Assembly (NCBI RefSeq): GCF_001192795.1
Contig: NZ_DF968180.1
Coordinates: forward strand, 186,001 to 250,000
Length of the DNA: 64,000 nt
From: Flexilinea flocculi
GTDB taxonomy: Bacteria; Chloroflexota; Anaerolineae; Anaerolineales; Anaerolineaceae
Reading direction: 5' to 3'
Below, piece after piece: positions 8,732 to 18,100 of the stretch (positions are counted from its first letter, which is position 1; each line of letters begins with the position of its first letter). The notes beneath the pieces are model-generated. The model saw only the letters and a list, made by a program, of their open reading frames with translations, made no database searches and was not told the DNA's origin. Position numbers and translations under genes: made by a program.

Positions 8732-8762
8732 ATTGTTCATTCCTTAAAAAAATACGTCCGGA

Positions 8763-8862
8763 CAGGTTTCCCGGCGGCGCCCGGATGATCCACCTTATCG
8801 CTGCTTCCTCTCGGACCTGACGAGGTTCGCTGGTATCCGCCGCGCCGGTCCCATCCGAACGC
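8763..8862 (-). ncRNA. ffs: signal recognition particle RNA, small bacterial type
   Basis: On the minus strand the apical SRP domain is unmistakable: GTCAGGTCCGAGAGGAAGCA followed by GCGATAAGG, the 54-binding hairpin with the conserved GGAAGCAGC-like side. The flanking arms, CCGGCGCGGCGGAT and ATCCGGGCGCCGCCGG, can pair to form the long rod. The length near 100 nt without an Alu domain is the small 4.5S type. Ends are estimates based on the promoter and a GTCCGGAC stem plus T run at the 3' end. Confidence 0.92.
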
Positions 8863-8868
8863 GCCTTA

Positions 8869-8897
8869 AGGATACCTTATTCATTTGCGAATGTCAA
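8869..8897 (-). promoter_or_regulatory. promoter of SRP RNA
   Basis: On the minus strand a perfect -35 TTGACA (8892-8897) is followed after 17 bases by TATCCT (8869-8874), placing the transcription start at about 8862. Confidence 0.75.
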
Positions 8898-8908
8898 TAA
8901 TCCCGGTC

Positions 8909-9030
8909 AGCAATCCATAATTTAGAAATATAGTCCTTGTTATCCGAATCAATCAGGAAAAACTTGTTATTATGATGTCTTTGCGCAAAGACATCATAAT
9001 AACAAAGAATTCTCCCCTTGTTTCGAATTT
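8909..9030 (+). repeat. hairpin element copy E3 (subfamily A) with 42-bp perfect palindrome
   Basis: Bases 8964-9005 form an uninterrupted palindrome centred on GCGC with arms such as TTATTATGATGTCTTTGC. The left flank TTATCCGAATCAATCAGG and right flank ACAAAGAATTCTCCCC are those of the family; the outer ends are degenerate. Confidence 0.85.
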
Positions 9031-9094
9031 CGAAATTTCAAGTGTTCAGAATTTGTTCTCGCACAAATCCATGTCGACTGGCAAATCCGGAGTC

Positions 9095-9718
9095 TTAGCT
9101 ATTCTTCATGATAATATTGGCAACTTCATTGGAAATATCCTCAGCTGTATCCAGCACTTCTTCCAAAATTCCATAAAGCTCTTTGTAGCTGATCAAATAC
9201 CGCGCATCGTGGTCTTCCAGGAATAACTTCCTTAACGCATCGTGATACAGCAAGTCACCATTTTCTTCGAGTCGGTTTATTTCAATGATCCAGTTATTTA
9301 ATGAAGCGTCTTTCTTGTAATTACTGAAATTTTCCAGCAAATTTTTCAGCTCGGATATTGATTTTTCAATCAAATCCAGAAAGCGTTTCATCGGTTCTTC
9401 AATTTTTGTGACGTTATAGGTATAAATCATGATTAATACATCTTCCAGCGCATCAGCCAAATCATCCAGCATCTGCGCTAATGCAACAATGTCTTCCCGT
9501 TCGATGGGTGGAACAAACTCTTTCGACAGATGTTCCATAATCTCATGATGTTTGATATCCGCTGTATGTTCGATCAGATGGACTTCATCCATCAACATGT
9601 GCAAATCGTTGACATTGAAATCCTTGAAAATCGACTGCAGTTTTTCGACCATGATGCAGGAAAACTTAGCCTGTGAGACAAAACTCTCAAAATAATAATT
9701 GTCATTTTTTGATGCCAT
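9095..9718 (-). CDS. PhoU-like DUF47 family phosphate transport regulator
   Basis: A 207-residue all-helical protein of the TIGR00153/DUF47 family, related to PhoU. The pattern of E/D-rich helices (HEIMEHLSKEF, DDLADALEDVL, EEVLDTAEDISNEVANI) with ExxxD motifs corresponds to the metal-binding helical repeats of the family. These proteins sit with Pit transporters and are thought to regulate or gate phosphate uptake. The ATG at 9718 follows GGGGAG by six bases and is preferred to an upstream TTG. The pit gene ends just 29 bases upstream, so the two form an operon. Confidence 0.9.
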   Translation of the reverse strand: MASKNDNYYFESFVSQAKFSCIMVEKLQSIFKDFNVNDLHMLMDEVHLIEHTADIKHHEIMEHLSKEFVPPIEREDIVALAQMLDDLADALEDVLIMIYTYNVTKIEEPMKRFLDLIEKSISELKNLLENFSNYKKDASLNNWIIEINRLEENGDLLYHDALRKLFLEDHDARYLISYKELYGILEEVLDTAEDISNEVANIIMKNS

Positions 9719-9747
9719 GTGCAACTCCCCAATTCAAAAAGAATCGA

Positions 9748-10800
9748 TTAGAAAATGTAGATGAAAATTTTTGCCATCAGAAAACCAATCAGCCCGCAGC
9801 CTGGGAATGTCAGAACCCAGGCAAGCGTCATGTCATTTACTACGCCCCAATTTACAGAGGACAGCCGTTTGGCAGCACCAACACCCATGATCGCAGTTGT
9901 CTTGGTATGCGTTGTACTGACCGGCAGACTGAGCATCGATGATATAAATAAACAAAGGGCTCCGGCACAGTCTGCCGAAAAGCCCTGAAAAGGCTCCAAC
10001 TTAACCATATCCATACCAACCGCTTTGATGATCCTATATCCTCCGATGGAAGTTCCCAATGACATTACCATAGAACACAGAACCATCAACCAGATCGGGA
10101 CTTCAAAGCTGGTCACATTCATGTCACCTTGAGCGATGAAAGCGCCTAAGAGAAAAACGCCAATAAACTTTTGCCCATCCTGCGCTCCATGCATGAAAGC
10201 CATTGCAGCACTGCCAAATATCTGTGCCTTGCGAAAGGGTCCCTGCGTTCTTCTGCGATCGGCGTTTTTAAAGAGGATCGTTACCAGCTTCATAATGATG
10301 TAACCCAGACTGAAGCCCAGAATTGAAGAAAGGATTAGCCCGTATATCACCTTGATCCATTCGCTGCCGTTGATTCCGGCAAGGCTGCCCTGCAGTGCGA
10401 TAGCTGCGCCGGAGATCCCGGCAATCAATGCATGGCTCTCACTGGTTGGAATTCCAAGAAAAGATGCAGCGGTTGCCCAAATGACGATGGCCGTCATGGC
10501 AGCGCATAAGGCGACTACAGCTTCTGATGCGTTGCCGCCGAAATCAACCATGTTATAGATCGTCTCCGCCACTTTGGCGCTGAACATCGTCATTACGAAA
10601 ACGCCCAGAAAATTAAAGATGGCAGCCATAATGATCGCAGCTTTGGGATGTATGGATCGTGTTCCAATACAGGTTGCGATGGCGTTCGGTGCATCTGTCC
10701 ATCCGTTGACCAGGATGACGCCCAAAGTGAGCAAAACTGTAATAGCAAATGGCAAACTGTGGGTGAAATGGTAGATAAACTCAGAAAATTCAATCGTCAT
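9748..10800 (-). CDS. pit: Pit family inorganic phosphate transporter
   Basis: A 350-residue membrane protein with about ten hydrophobic segments and the two inverted PiT signature blocks: GWTDAPNAIATCIG near the N-terminus and FMHGAQDGQKFIGV in the second half, plus the conserved TTHTKTTAIMGVG near the C-terminus. It carries out H+- or Na+-coupled phosphate (metal-phosphate) import across the inner membrane. AAGGA lies nine bases before the ATG. It is transcribed ahead of the PhoU-like gene in the usual pit-DUF47 pair. Confidence 0.93.
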   Translation of the reverse strand: MTIEFSEFIYHFTHSLPFAITVLLTLGVILVNGWTDAPNAIATCIGTRSIHPKAAIIMAAIFNFLGVFVMTMFSAKVAETIYNMVDFGGNASEAVVALCAAMTAIVIWATAASFLGIPTSESHALIAGISGAAIALQGSLAGINGSEWIKVIYGLILSSILGFSLGYIIMKLVTILFKNADRRRTQGPFRKAQIFGSAAMAFMHGAQDGQKFIGVFLLGAFIAQGDMNVTSFEVPIWLMVLCSMVMSLGTSIGGYRIIKAVGMDMVKLEPFQGFSADCAGALCLFISSMLSLPVSTTHTKTTAIMGVGAAKRLSSVNWGVVNDMTLAWVLTFPGCGLIGFLMAKIFIYIF

Positions 10801-11082
10801 TGAGAAAAATCCTTCGTTTTTCCGGTTAAATCATCTTATATTTGTGCAATTGGCAATAATCATATCATGATTTTGTTGGTCAGTATGATCATAATAATAT
10901 GTAACTAAGATAAAAATAATAAACGATATAAATTATTCGTGTTCACCTTAGAATCCCGATTTGAAGGAACGCTATCAACGAAAAACTATTTGAAAAAAAT
11001 TTATTTACTGCTGGAATACTTTGAAATATTGACTTGCTTTTAAATCATTCGGGGAAACCTTGTCGTGATAGCTGGATTGCGA
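10801..11082. other. AT-rich gene-free stretch between pit and the TM2 gene
   Basis: Nothing coding is visible. The interval must hold the divergent promoter of pit, but no convincing -35/-10 pair stands out on the minus strand. Confidence 0.4.
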
Positions 11083-11111
11083 TTGAACGGGGCAGCCAAT
11101 TATCATATAAT
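11083..11111 (+). promoter_or_regulatory. promoter of the TM2-domain gene
   Basis: TTGAAC at 11083-11088 and a consensus TATAAT at 11106-11111 are spaced by exactly 17 bases. The leader to the start codon is then about 105 nt and very T-rich. Confidence 0.7.
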
Positions 11112-11225
11112 ATAGTTGATAGTCTCAGACGCTCAGCGTCTATCGCAGGATGAACACAAAATCAATTTTTCGTGATCATTTTTTATATCGGCATTTAATT
11201 TTTTTTTATAGCATTGGAGGTTTCC

Positions 11226-11681
11226 ATGAACAAAGGATTTCAATATTCTTATTCAACGGGTCAATTAGACGGAAATGCATTAACCATTATCGGAATTTTC
11301 CTCTTAATTTGCATCATTCTATTTATCATCCTGCTGGTTCGCTTGAGTAAAAGCATGACAGCTGCTGCGGAGGAAAATGCCCGAATTAATCAGATGCTGG
11401 CTGCAATTCCTGCGGACAGGATCGGCACGGTCAATGCGTTGTACTCCAATGCTCGAAAAGAATTAGGCATCGCGCTGGCCATTGTCTTTTTCATGGGCAG
11501 TATTGGTGTGCATAAAATCTATTTAGGCAGAAAGAAAGCTGCGATTTTATTCATGATCTTCGCTTTGACTGGAATCCCTGCCATCATCAGTTTCTTCGAC
11601 GCAATGAATATGCCGAAAACGATATCGGAATACAATTTGAATGTGATGACGACGTTATACAATCAGTTCATAAATCGGTAA
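11226..11681 (+). CDS. TM2-domain membrane protein
   Basis: A 151-residue protein. One hydrophobic segment lies at about 20-40 (ALTIIGIFLLICIILFIILL), a charged stretch follows, and then comes a TM2 domain: GSIGVHKIYLGRK (the GxxGxHxxYLG signature), then a second hydrophobic segment ending in ISFFDA. TM2 proteins are small membrane proteins of unknown biochemical function. The ATG at 11226 is preferred because GGAGG stands five bases upstream. A strong hairpin terminator follows. Confidence 0.82.
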   Translation: MNKGFQYSYSTGQLDGNALTIIGIFLLICIILFIILLVRLSKSMTAAAEENARINQMLAAIPADRIGTVNALYSNARKELGIALAIVFFMGSIGVHKIYLGRKKAAILFMIFALTGIPAIISFFDAMNMPKTISEYNLNVMTTLYNQFINR

Positions 11682-11729
11682 TATAAAATAACGAATTTTT
11701 TTACTGATTGAAATTTGAGTAGTTTTTTT

Positions 11730-11782
11730 AATGATGCTTTGTTTTTACGCGGAGCGTAAAAACAAAGCATCATTTTTTTTCC
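11730..11782 (+). terminator. long perfect hairpin terminator (possible member E4 of the hairpin family)
   Basis: Two perfectly complementary 21-nt arms (11730-11750 and 11754-11774), beginning AATGATGCTTTG and meeting at ACGC-GGA-GCGT, are followed by T8. It can serve as a Rho-independent terminator. The loop-proximal ACGC/GCGT and T-rich arm resemble the dispersed element, but its outer ends are missing. Confidence 0.75.
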
Positions 11783-11936
11783 CTTTTTTCCACATGTTTT
11801 TCATCTTCCCAAGTTGCATTTACTTTGTCAATTCACGTTCAAATTTAGAATTGCTGGATGCGTATGCAAAAGAACGTCTGACGGCTTTCATTATGATAAA
11901 ATTTACAGGATTTTATTATTGTGAAGGAACTCCAAA

Positions 11937-13343
11937 ATGTCACAGGATTCGTTGTTATCATTAGAAAAGATTGTCGCGCTTTCGAAAAGACGCGGTTTCA
12001 TTTATCCGACTTCCGATATTTACGGCGGATTAGCCAGTTCATATGATTACGGGCCGTTAGGCGCCGAGTTGTTGCGGAATATTCGCAACCTATGGTGGCG
12101 TGAGATGATTACTTGCCGGGAGGACATGATCGGAATTGATTCTCAGATTTTACTTCATCCGGAAACCTGGGTCGCGTCCGGACATGTCAATGCTTTTAAT
12201 GATCCGCTGGTTGAGGACAAAGTCACACACAAACGCTATCGGGCTGATCATTTGATCGAAGCATGGCTGGAAAAAAATCCACAGGATGAAAAAATCGTTG
12301 TGGAAGGTCTGGATCTACCGGGAATTGCTGCTTTTATAGAAAAATACCATGTAAAAACACCGGATGGAAATGATGTCTTTCCACCGAAAGCATTCAATAT
12401 TATGTTCCAGTCTTCCATCGGTGTTGTGGAAGGGGAAAAGATGCCGGTATACTTGCGGGGTGAGACGGCACAAGGAATTTTCACGAATTTCGCAAATATT
12501 CTCAACTCGACTCGTATGCAGCTTCCTTTTGGCGTCGGTCAGATCGGAAAGAGCTTCCGCAACGAAATTACGACCGGTCAATTTGTTTTTCGCACGCTGG
12601 AATTTGAACAGGCTGAGATTGAATACTTCTTCGATCCAGAAAAGACTGACTGGCAACCGCTTTTCAAGAGCTGGCAGGATCAAATGTGGAATTTTATCCA
12701 CGGAACGCTCGGCATTCGCGAGGAAAAACTTCGCTGGCGTCGCCATTCCGATCAGGAACGCTCATTCTACAGCAAAGACACCTATGATCTGGAATATGAA
12801 TATCCTTTCGGCTTCAAGGAATTGTGGGGTATTGCATATCGTACAGACTATGATTTGAAACAACACATTGATCATTCCGGAAAAGACCTGCGTTTCCGTG
12901 ATCCTCAGGACCCCAACCGATCGATTATTCCGCATGTTATTGAACCGGCAGTTGGTGTTAACCGCATTCTCTTAATGGCGATGTGCGATGCATATTGGGA
13001 AGATTCGGAAAACAATCGTGTTGTCATGAAATTTAAACCCAATGTTGCACCTTATAAAGCTGCCGTCTTTCCACTGGTAAAAAATAAACCCGAAATTGTC
13101 GGAAAAGCTCGCGAGGTGTTCCATATGCTCGGCAAGAAGATGGGCACCTGCTGGGACGATCGCGGGAATATTGGGAAACGTTACTTCTATCAGGATGAAA
13201 TCGGCACTCCCTTCTGCATTACCATCGATTATCAAACATTGGAAGATGATACGGTCACCATTCGTGATCGCGACACCATGGTGCAGGAGCGGATTCATAT
13301 TGCTGACTTAAATGCAAAAATTTCAGCTGCGCTTGAAGCATGA
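11937..13343 (+). CDS. glyQS: glycyl-tRNA synthetase, single-chain (alpha2) type
   Basis: A 468-residue class II aminoacyl-tRNA synthetase of the dimeric eukaryote/archaeal-like type. It shows the N-terminal KRRGFIYPTSDIYGG, motif 2 region SFRNEITT, the family-specific LRGETAQGIFTNF and EFEQAEIEYF blocks, motif 3 near EPAVGVNRILL, and the C-terminal anticodon-binding domain starting at about residue 370. It charges tRNA-Gly. The length is normal. The ATG at 11937 is preceded by GAAGGA. A strong terminator follows the stop. Confidence 0.95.
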   Translation: MSQDSLLSLEKIVALSKRRGFIYPTSDIYGGLASSYDYGPLGAELLRNIRNLWWREMITCREDMIGIDSQILLHPETWVASGHVNAFNDPLVEDKVTHKRYRADHLIEAWLEKNPQDEKIVVEGLDLPGIAAFIEKYHVKTPDGNDVFPPKAFNIMFQSSIGVVEGEKMPVYLRGETAQGIFTNFANILNSTRMQLPFGVGQIGKSFRNEITTGQFVFRTLEFEQAEIEYFFDPEKTDWQPLFKSWQDQMWNFIHGTLGIREEKLRWRRHSDQERSFYSKDTYDLEYEYPFGFKELWGIAYRTDYDLKQHIDHSGKDLRFRDPQDPNRSIIPHVIEPAVGVNRILLMAMCDAYWEDSENNRVVMKFKPNVAPYKAAVFPLVKNKPEIVGKAREVFHMLGKKMGTCWDDRGNIGKRYFYQDEIGTPFCITIDYQTLEDDTVTIRDRDTMVQERIHIADLNAKISAALEA

Positions 13344-13390
13344 CTGTGAGTCAGTAACCGATTTCGAATCTGTACTTAATTGATACTGAA

Positions 13391-13433
13391 AAAAAAGAGC
13401 ATTATTCTTTAAAGAAAGAGGATGCTCTTTTTT
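13391..13433 (+). terminator. terminator after glyQS
   Basis: Arms AAAAGAGCAT and ATGCTCTTTT enclose an inner TTCTTTAAAGAA stem and are followed by T residues; A's on the other side could make it bidirectional. Confidence 0.8.
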
Positions 13434-13518
13434 CTTTGGATGGAATAAGCGCGCAGCTTCAAGGGGATTCTCTTGCCGCTGCCATCCGATGGCTTACCTG
13501 TCGGTTTTCATATCTTCG

Positions 13519-13605
13519 GGCGATTCGAAATATCGATTTGCTATTCGAATCACTTGAGAAAAACATCACTACAATAATGGATCATCCCCATATTTCGAAT
13601 TGCTG
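13519..13605 (+). repeat. hairpin element copy E5 (subfamily A, 5' arm of hairpin lost)
   Basis: Left end GCGATTCGAAATATCG and TGCTATTCGAATCA, right end ATCCCCATATTTCGAATTGC. Only the 3' hairpin arm (AACATCACTACAA) remains. Confidence 0.75.
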
Positions 13606-13665
13606 ATTGTACAGGCTACAGGGGGACATATTATAATCTTTAACAATGGTGTACTGATGAATACC

Positions 13666-13755
13666 AGCAGTAATTCGAAATTCGAAATTTGAATTGACTT
13701 TTAGACTCAAAAAAATTTGTTCGGCAATGAATTCTTTTCATATTTCGAATTAATT
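13666..13755 (+). repeat. hairpin element copy E6 (subfamily B, hairpin deleted)
   Basis: Begins CAGTAATTCGAAATTCGAAA, continues TTGAATTGACTTTTAGAC, and ends AATGAATTCTTTTCATATTT then CGAATTAATTG. The palindrome is reduced to a few bases between TTTGTT and AATGAATTC. The remaining interval to the next gene is AT-rich without a convincing coding frame. Confidence 0.75.
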
Positions 13756-13961
13756 GAATATCGATCAAAAATTCGAAATTTAAATATACCTTTTGTATCA
13801 ACCAGGGAAAAACGTTCTGTTGTTTTTATGTGAAATGCAAAAACAACATCCCATAATTCATTTTTTCTATCTATCGAATCGTTGATTACGAGTATTTTAT
13901 TTTCAACGATATAAATCAAGAAAGAAAAATGGATAAATACTGTATGAATAAGGAGAATTCT

Positions 13962-15035
13962 ATGTCCCATTTATTCGATCCGTTAACCATTCAAGGGATT
14001 ACGTTACGAAATCGAATCGGTGTTTCACCGATGTGTATGTATAGCTATCAGGACGGTTTCTCGAACGATTGGCAGGTAATCCATCTCGGATCTCGTGCTG
14101 CAGGTGGAGCAGGATTGGTTATGACAGAAGCCACTGCAGTAGAACCACGCGGCAGGATTACTGCGCATGATGTCGGGATCTGGTCCGATGAGCATATCGA
14201 GCCGTTGCGGCGTGTGACAGAAGCCATCAAGAAAAATGGAGCAGCAGCCGGGATACAGCTCGCACATGCCGGAAGAAAAGCCAGCTTCGCACGTCCCTGG
14301 GAGGGAGGAAAACCTGTTTTGCCGCATCAACCGGAGGGGTGGCAATGCGTCGGTCCCAGCCCGATTCCTCATAATGAAGAAAGTGCCATCCCGCACGAAC
14401 TGGATCGAAATGAAATCCTTATGATTCAGGAAGCATTTGTAAAAGCTGCACAACGCGCGCTGGAAGCCGGATTTGATGTGTTGGAAATCCATGGCGCACA
14501 TGGCTACTTAATTCATAATTTTCTCTCTCCGATCTCCAATCAACGGACGGATGAATACGGCGGCAGTTTCGAAAACCGGATCCGTTTTTTAATGGAAATT
14601 GTTCGCAAAGTCCGCCCCATTTGGCCGGATAAATTGCCGCTTTTCGTACGTCTTTCCTGTTCGGATTGGACTGAAGGCGGATGGACCGTTGATGATTCTG
14701 CTCTCCTTGCAATACAACTAAAAGAGGAAGGCGTGGATTTAATTGATTGTTCTTCCGGCGGCGGGGTTTTCTATGCAAAAATTGAATCCGGACCCGGATA
14801 CCAGGTTCCATTTTCTGAGGAAGTACGTAGAAGAAGCGGGTTATTGACTGCCGCAGTCGGTCTGATTTCCTCCCCGGATTTGGCAGATGCTATCATCCGA
14901 AACGGACGCGCTGATATGGTACTGCTGGGCAGAGCTATGTTGCGGGATCCTTATTGGGCAATTCATGCAGCGGTGACGCTCAATCAGATGATCCCGATCC
15001 CATCTCAATACCTGCGTTGCTTTGAATGGAAATAA
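13962..15035 (+). CDS. NADH:flavin oxidoreductase, old yellow enzyme family (YqjM-like)
   Basis: A 357-residue FMN TIM-barrel enzyme. Diagnostic residues are PMCMYS with C25 (the redox-tuning cysteine of the thermophilic/YqjM-like class), the substrate-binding pair H177 and H180 in EIHGAHGYLIHNFLSP, and SNQRTDEYGGSFENR. It reduces activated C=C bonds (enones and similar) with NAD(P)H. The ATG at 13962 is chosen because AAGGAG precedes it by six bases; an upstream ATG at 13929 lacks a site. The gene is monocistronic, ending before a bidirectional terminator shared with the convergent PFOR gene. Confidence 0.92.
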   Translation: MSHLFDPLTIQGITLRNRIGVSPMCMYSYQDGFSNDWQVIHLGSRAAGGAGLVMTEATAVEPRGRITAHDVGIWSDEHIEPLRRVTEAIKKNGAAAGIQLAHAGRKASFARPWEGGKPVLPHQPEGWQCVGPSPIPHNEESAIPHELDRNEILMIQEAFVKAAQRALEAGFDVLEIHGAHGYLIHNFLSPISNQRTDEYGGSFENRIRFLMEIVRKVRPIWPDKLPLFVRLSCSDWTEGGWTVDDSALLAIQLKEEGVDLIDCSSGGGVFYAKIESGPGYQVPFSEEVRRRSGLLTAAVGLISSPDLADAIIRNGRADMVLLGRAMLRDPYWAIHAAVTLNQMIPIPSQYLRCFEWK

Positions 15036-15111
15036 CACAACTATAATTTTTCCTCTTTTTACAAAACGTGTTTTCAAATTAAGAAGTGCTGAACAAGTAC
15101 ATCATCAAACA

Positions 15112-15146
15112 AAAAAACTCCTGCCGAAAAGGCAGGAGTTTTTATC
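15112..15146. terminator. bidirectional terminator between OYE and PFOR genes
   Basis: AAAAACTCCTGCC and GGCAGGAGTTTTT form a 13-bp stem with a GAAAA-type loop. It carries A and T tracts on both sides and stands between convergent genes. Confidence 0.9.
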
Positions 15147-15164
15147 ATCGGATTTGAAGATGAA

Positions 15165-18100
15165 TTATGCTTCGTCTTTTGAGCCGAGTTTGTAGTTGAG
15201 TTCAGCCAACTGGCGATAAAGCTCCCAGCGTCTTTCAGCATCTACCTGAGCTTCTTTAATCAATACTTCTGCACGAGCTTCATCACTCTTGACCAGCATC
15301 TTATAGCGGTTTTCACCATAAGCATATTCAGTCAGAGGAATCGAAGGAGCTTTGGAATCGATTGTGAGCGGATTTTCGCCCAATGCAATCTTTGCAGGAT
15401 TGTAGCGGAACAGCGGCCAATGACCCGATTCAACGGCTTTCTTTTGCTGCTGCAATCCAGTCCGCATATCGATACCATGATTGATACAGTGTGAGTAAGC
15501 AACGATCAGAGATGGTCCGTCATAGGCTTCAGCTTCGAGGAATGTCTTGACAACCTGAGCGTCATTTGCACCCATGGAAACTTTTCCGACATAGATGTAG
15601 CCATAGGTCATGGCGATATATCCAAGGTCTTTCTTGGGCAGGTCTTTGCCTTTTGCAGCAAATTTGGCGACCGCAGCGCGCGGGGTTGATTTGGAAGCCT
15701 GACCGCCGGTATTGGAATATACTTCGGTATCCAATACGAGGATATTGACATTGCGTCCGGAAGCCAGAACGTGATCCAAACCGCCGTATCCAATGTCATA
15801 AGCCCAGCCATCACCACCAACGATCCAGACACTCTTCTTTACCAATGTATCTGCAAGGGAGACCAGGTTACGAGCTTTTGCATCCTTGGAACCGGCTAAT
15901 TTTGATTTCAATGCAGCAACACGCTTGCGTTGTTCATTCAGTCCGGCTTCGGTTGATTGATCTGCATTTAAAAGACCTTCCACCAGTTCGGAACCGATTT
16001 CAGCGCTTAAATCTTTGAGCAGTTCTTTGGCAAATTCATTTTGCTTGTCAATGGTCAGACGCATACCCAGACCGAATTCCGCATTGTCCTCAAACAGGCT
16101 GTTTGCCCAAGCAGGACCATAACCATCTGCGTTGGTCGTATACGGTGTTGTCGGCAGGTTGCCGGAATAGATGGATGAACAACCGGTAGCATTGGCAATG
16201 ATTGCGTGATCACCGAAGAGTTGCGTGAGCAGTTTAATATAGGGAGTCTCACCGCAGCCAGCGCAGGCGCCGGAGAATTCGAACAGCGGGCGCAATTGCT
16301 GTGACAGTTTTACGTTGTTCGGAACGATCTTCGTCCGATCCGGATCCGGAATGGACATGAAGAATTTCCAGTTTTCTCCTTCAGATTCACGCAGAGGAAG
16401 CTGTTCAGCAAGGTTGATCGCCTTCTTTGTTGGATCTGCTTTATTTTTGGCAGGGCAGGTTTCAACACAAAGACCGCAGCCGGTGCAATCGCTGACAGAA
16501 ATCTGCAGTGTGAATTTTGTTCCCGGGAATTCTTTGTAACCCTTGGAATCAACGGATTTGAAGGTCTTCGGGGCATTTTCCAGATAGGATGCGTCATAAA
16601 CTTTTTGACGAATCACACCATGCGGACAAACGATCGAGCATTTACCGCACTGAATACAAGTTTCTGGATCCCATACAGGTACTTCCTGTGCGATATTCCG
16701 TTTTTCCCATTGAGAAGTTCCTACAGGGAAGGCACCATCTGCCGGCAGCAGGGAGACGGGGAGTTTGTCGCCTTTGGCAGCGATCATCGGAGCGATCACT
16801 TTTTGGACAAATTCTGGCGCTTCAGCCGGAACTGCAGGTAAGCGATGGATCTTGCTTGTGACCTGATTGGGATATTTCACTTCAAATAAGTTTGCGAGCG
16901 TTGAATCGACTGCTTCGAAGTTCTGAGCAACGACTTTCTCGCCTTTTTTACCGTATGTCTTCTTGATCGATTTCTTGATTTGATCGATCGCTTCATCTCT
17001 TGGCAGGACACCGGAAATTGCGAAGAAGCAGGTCTGCATAATCGTGTTGATGCGTCCGCCCATGCCAGTTTTGTTGGCAACGGAGAATGCATCGATCACA
17101 TAAAATTTCATCTTCTTTGCAATGATATCTTCCTGAACTTCCACAGGTAGTTTATCCCAAACCTCTTCCGGCCCATAAATCGTGTTCAGCAGGAAAATTG
17201 CATTCGGTGCAGCAAACCGGGTGATATCCAGTTTTTCCAGGAAGGTGAACATATGGCATGCCAGGAAATTGGCATCATTTTCGCCGATCAAATATGGAGC
17301 GCGGATTTTATTGGGACCAAAGCGCAGGTGGCTGATCGTTGTGGATCCGGATTTCTTGGAGTCATACTCAAAATAGCCTTGGGCATCATTTTCAGTTTCA
17401 ATACCAATGATCTTAATGGAGTTTTTATTCGCGCCGACAGTACCATCTGAACCCAGACCGAAGAACATACAACGAACGGTTTTTTCTTCTGGTAGCAGGA
17501 AGGAAGGATCATATTTAATGCTTTTTCCAGTAACATCATCCTCAATACCGACTGAGAAGTGATTCATCGGGCGATCTTTCTTCATTTCTTCAAAAACGCC
17601 AGCTGCCATTGCCGGTGTGAAATCTTTTGATCCCATACCGTAACGTCCGCTTGTGATCATCGGAGAAGTCTTGAAAGGTGCAGTACCGTCAGCAAGCGCC
17701 TCAGAAATGGCTGTTACAACATCGAGGTAAAGCGGTTCACCGGCAGAACCTTGTTCTTTGGTGCGATCTAAAACTGTAATTTTCTTAACTGTGGAAGGAA
17801 GAACTTTCACAAAATCAGCAACGCTGAATGGGCGATACAACCGGACCGCAACAACGCCGATCTTTTCGCCTTTCGAATTCAAGAATTTCGCGGTTTCTTC
17901 CAAGGTTTCGATTCCGGAACCCATGGCGATCACAACACGATCAGCATCTTTGGGTCCAAAATAATCAAAAAGATGATAGGAACGGCCAACGATTCCGGCA
18001 AATTTATCCATAGCTTCCTGAACAATTGCCGGAGTTGCTGCATAATAGCGATTGCATGCTTCTCGACCCTGGAAGAAGACGTCCGGATTCTGAGCTGTTC

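Noticed and set aside
13707-13970. Minus-strand 87-codon frame upstream of the OYE gene
   Set aside because: It overlaps hairpin copy E6 and the OYE start, has low-complexity AT-driven composition and no ribosome-binding site.
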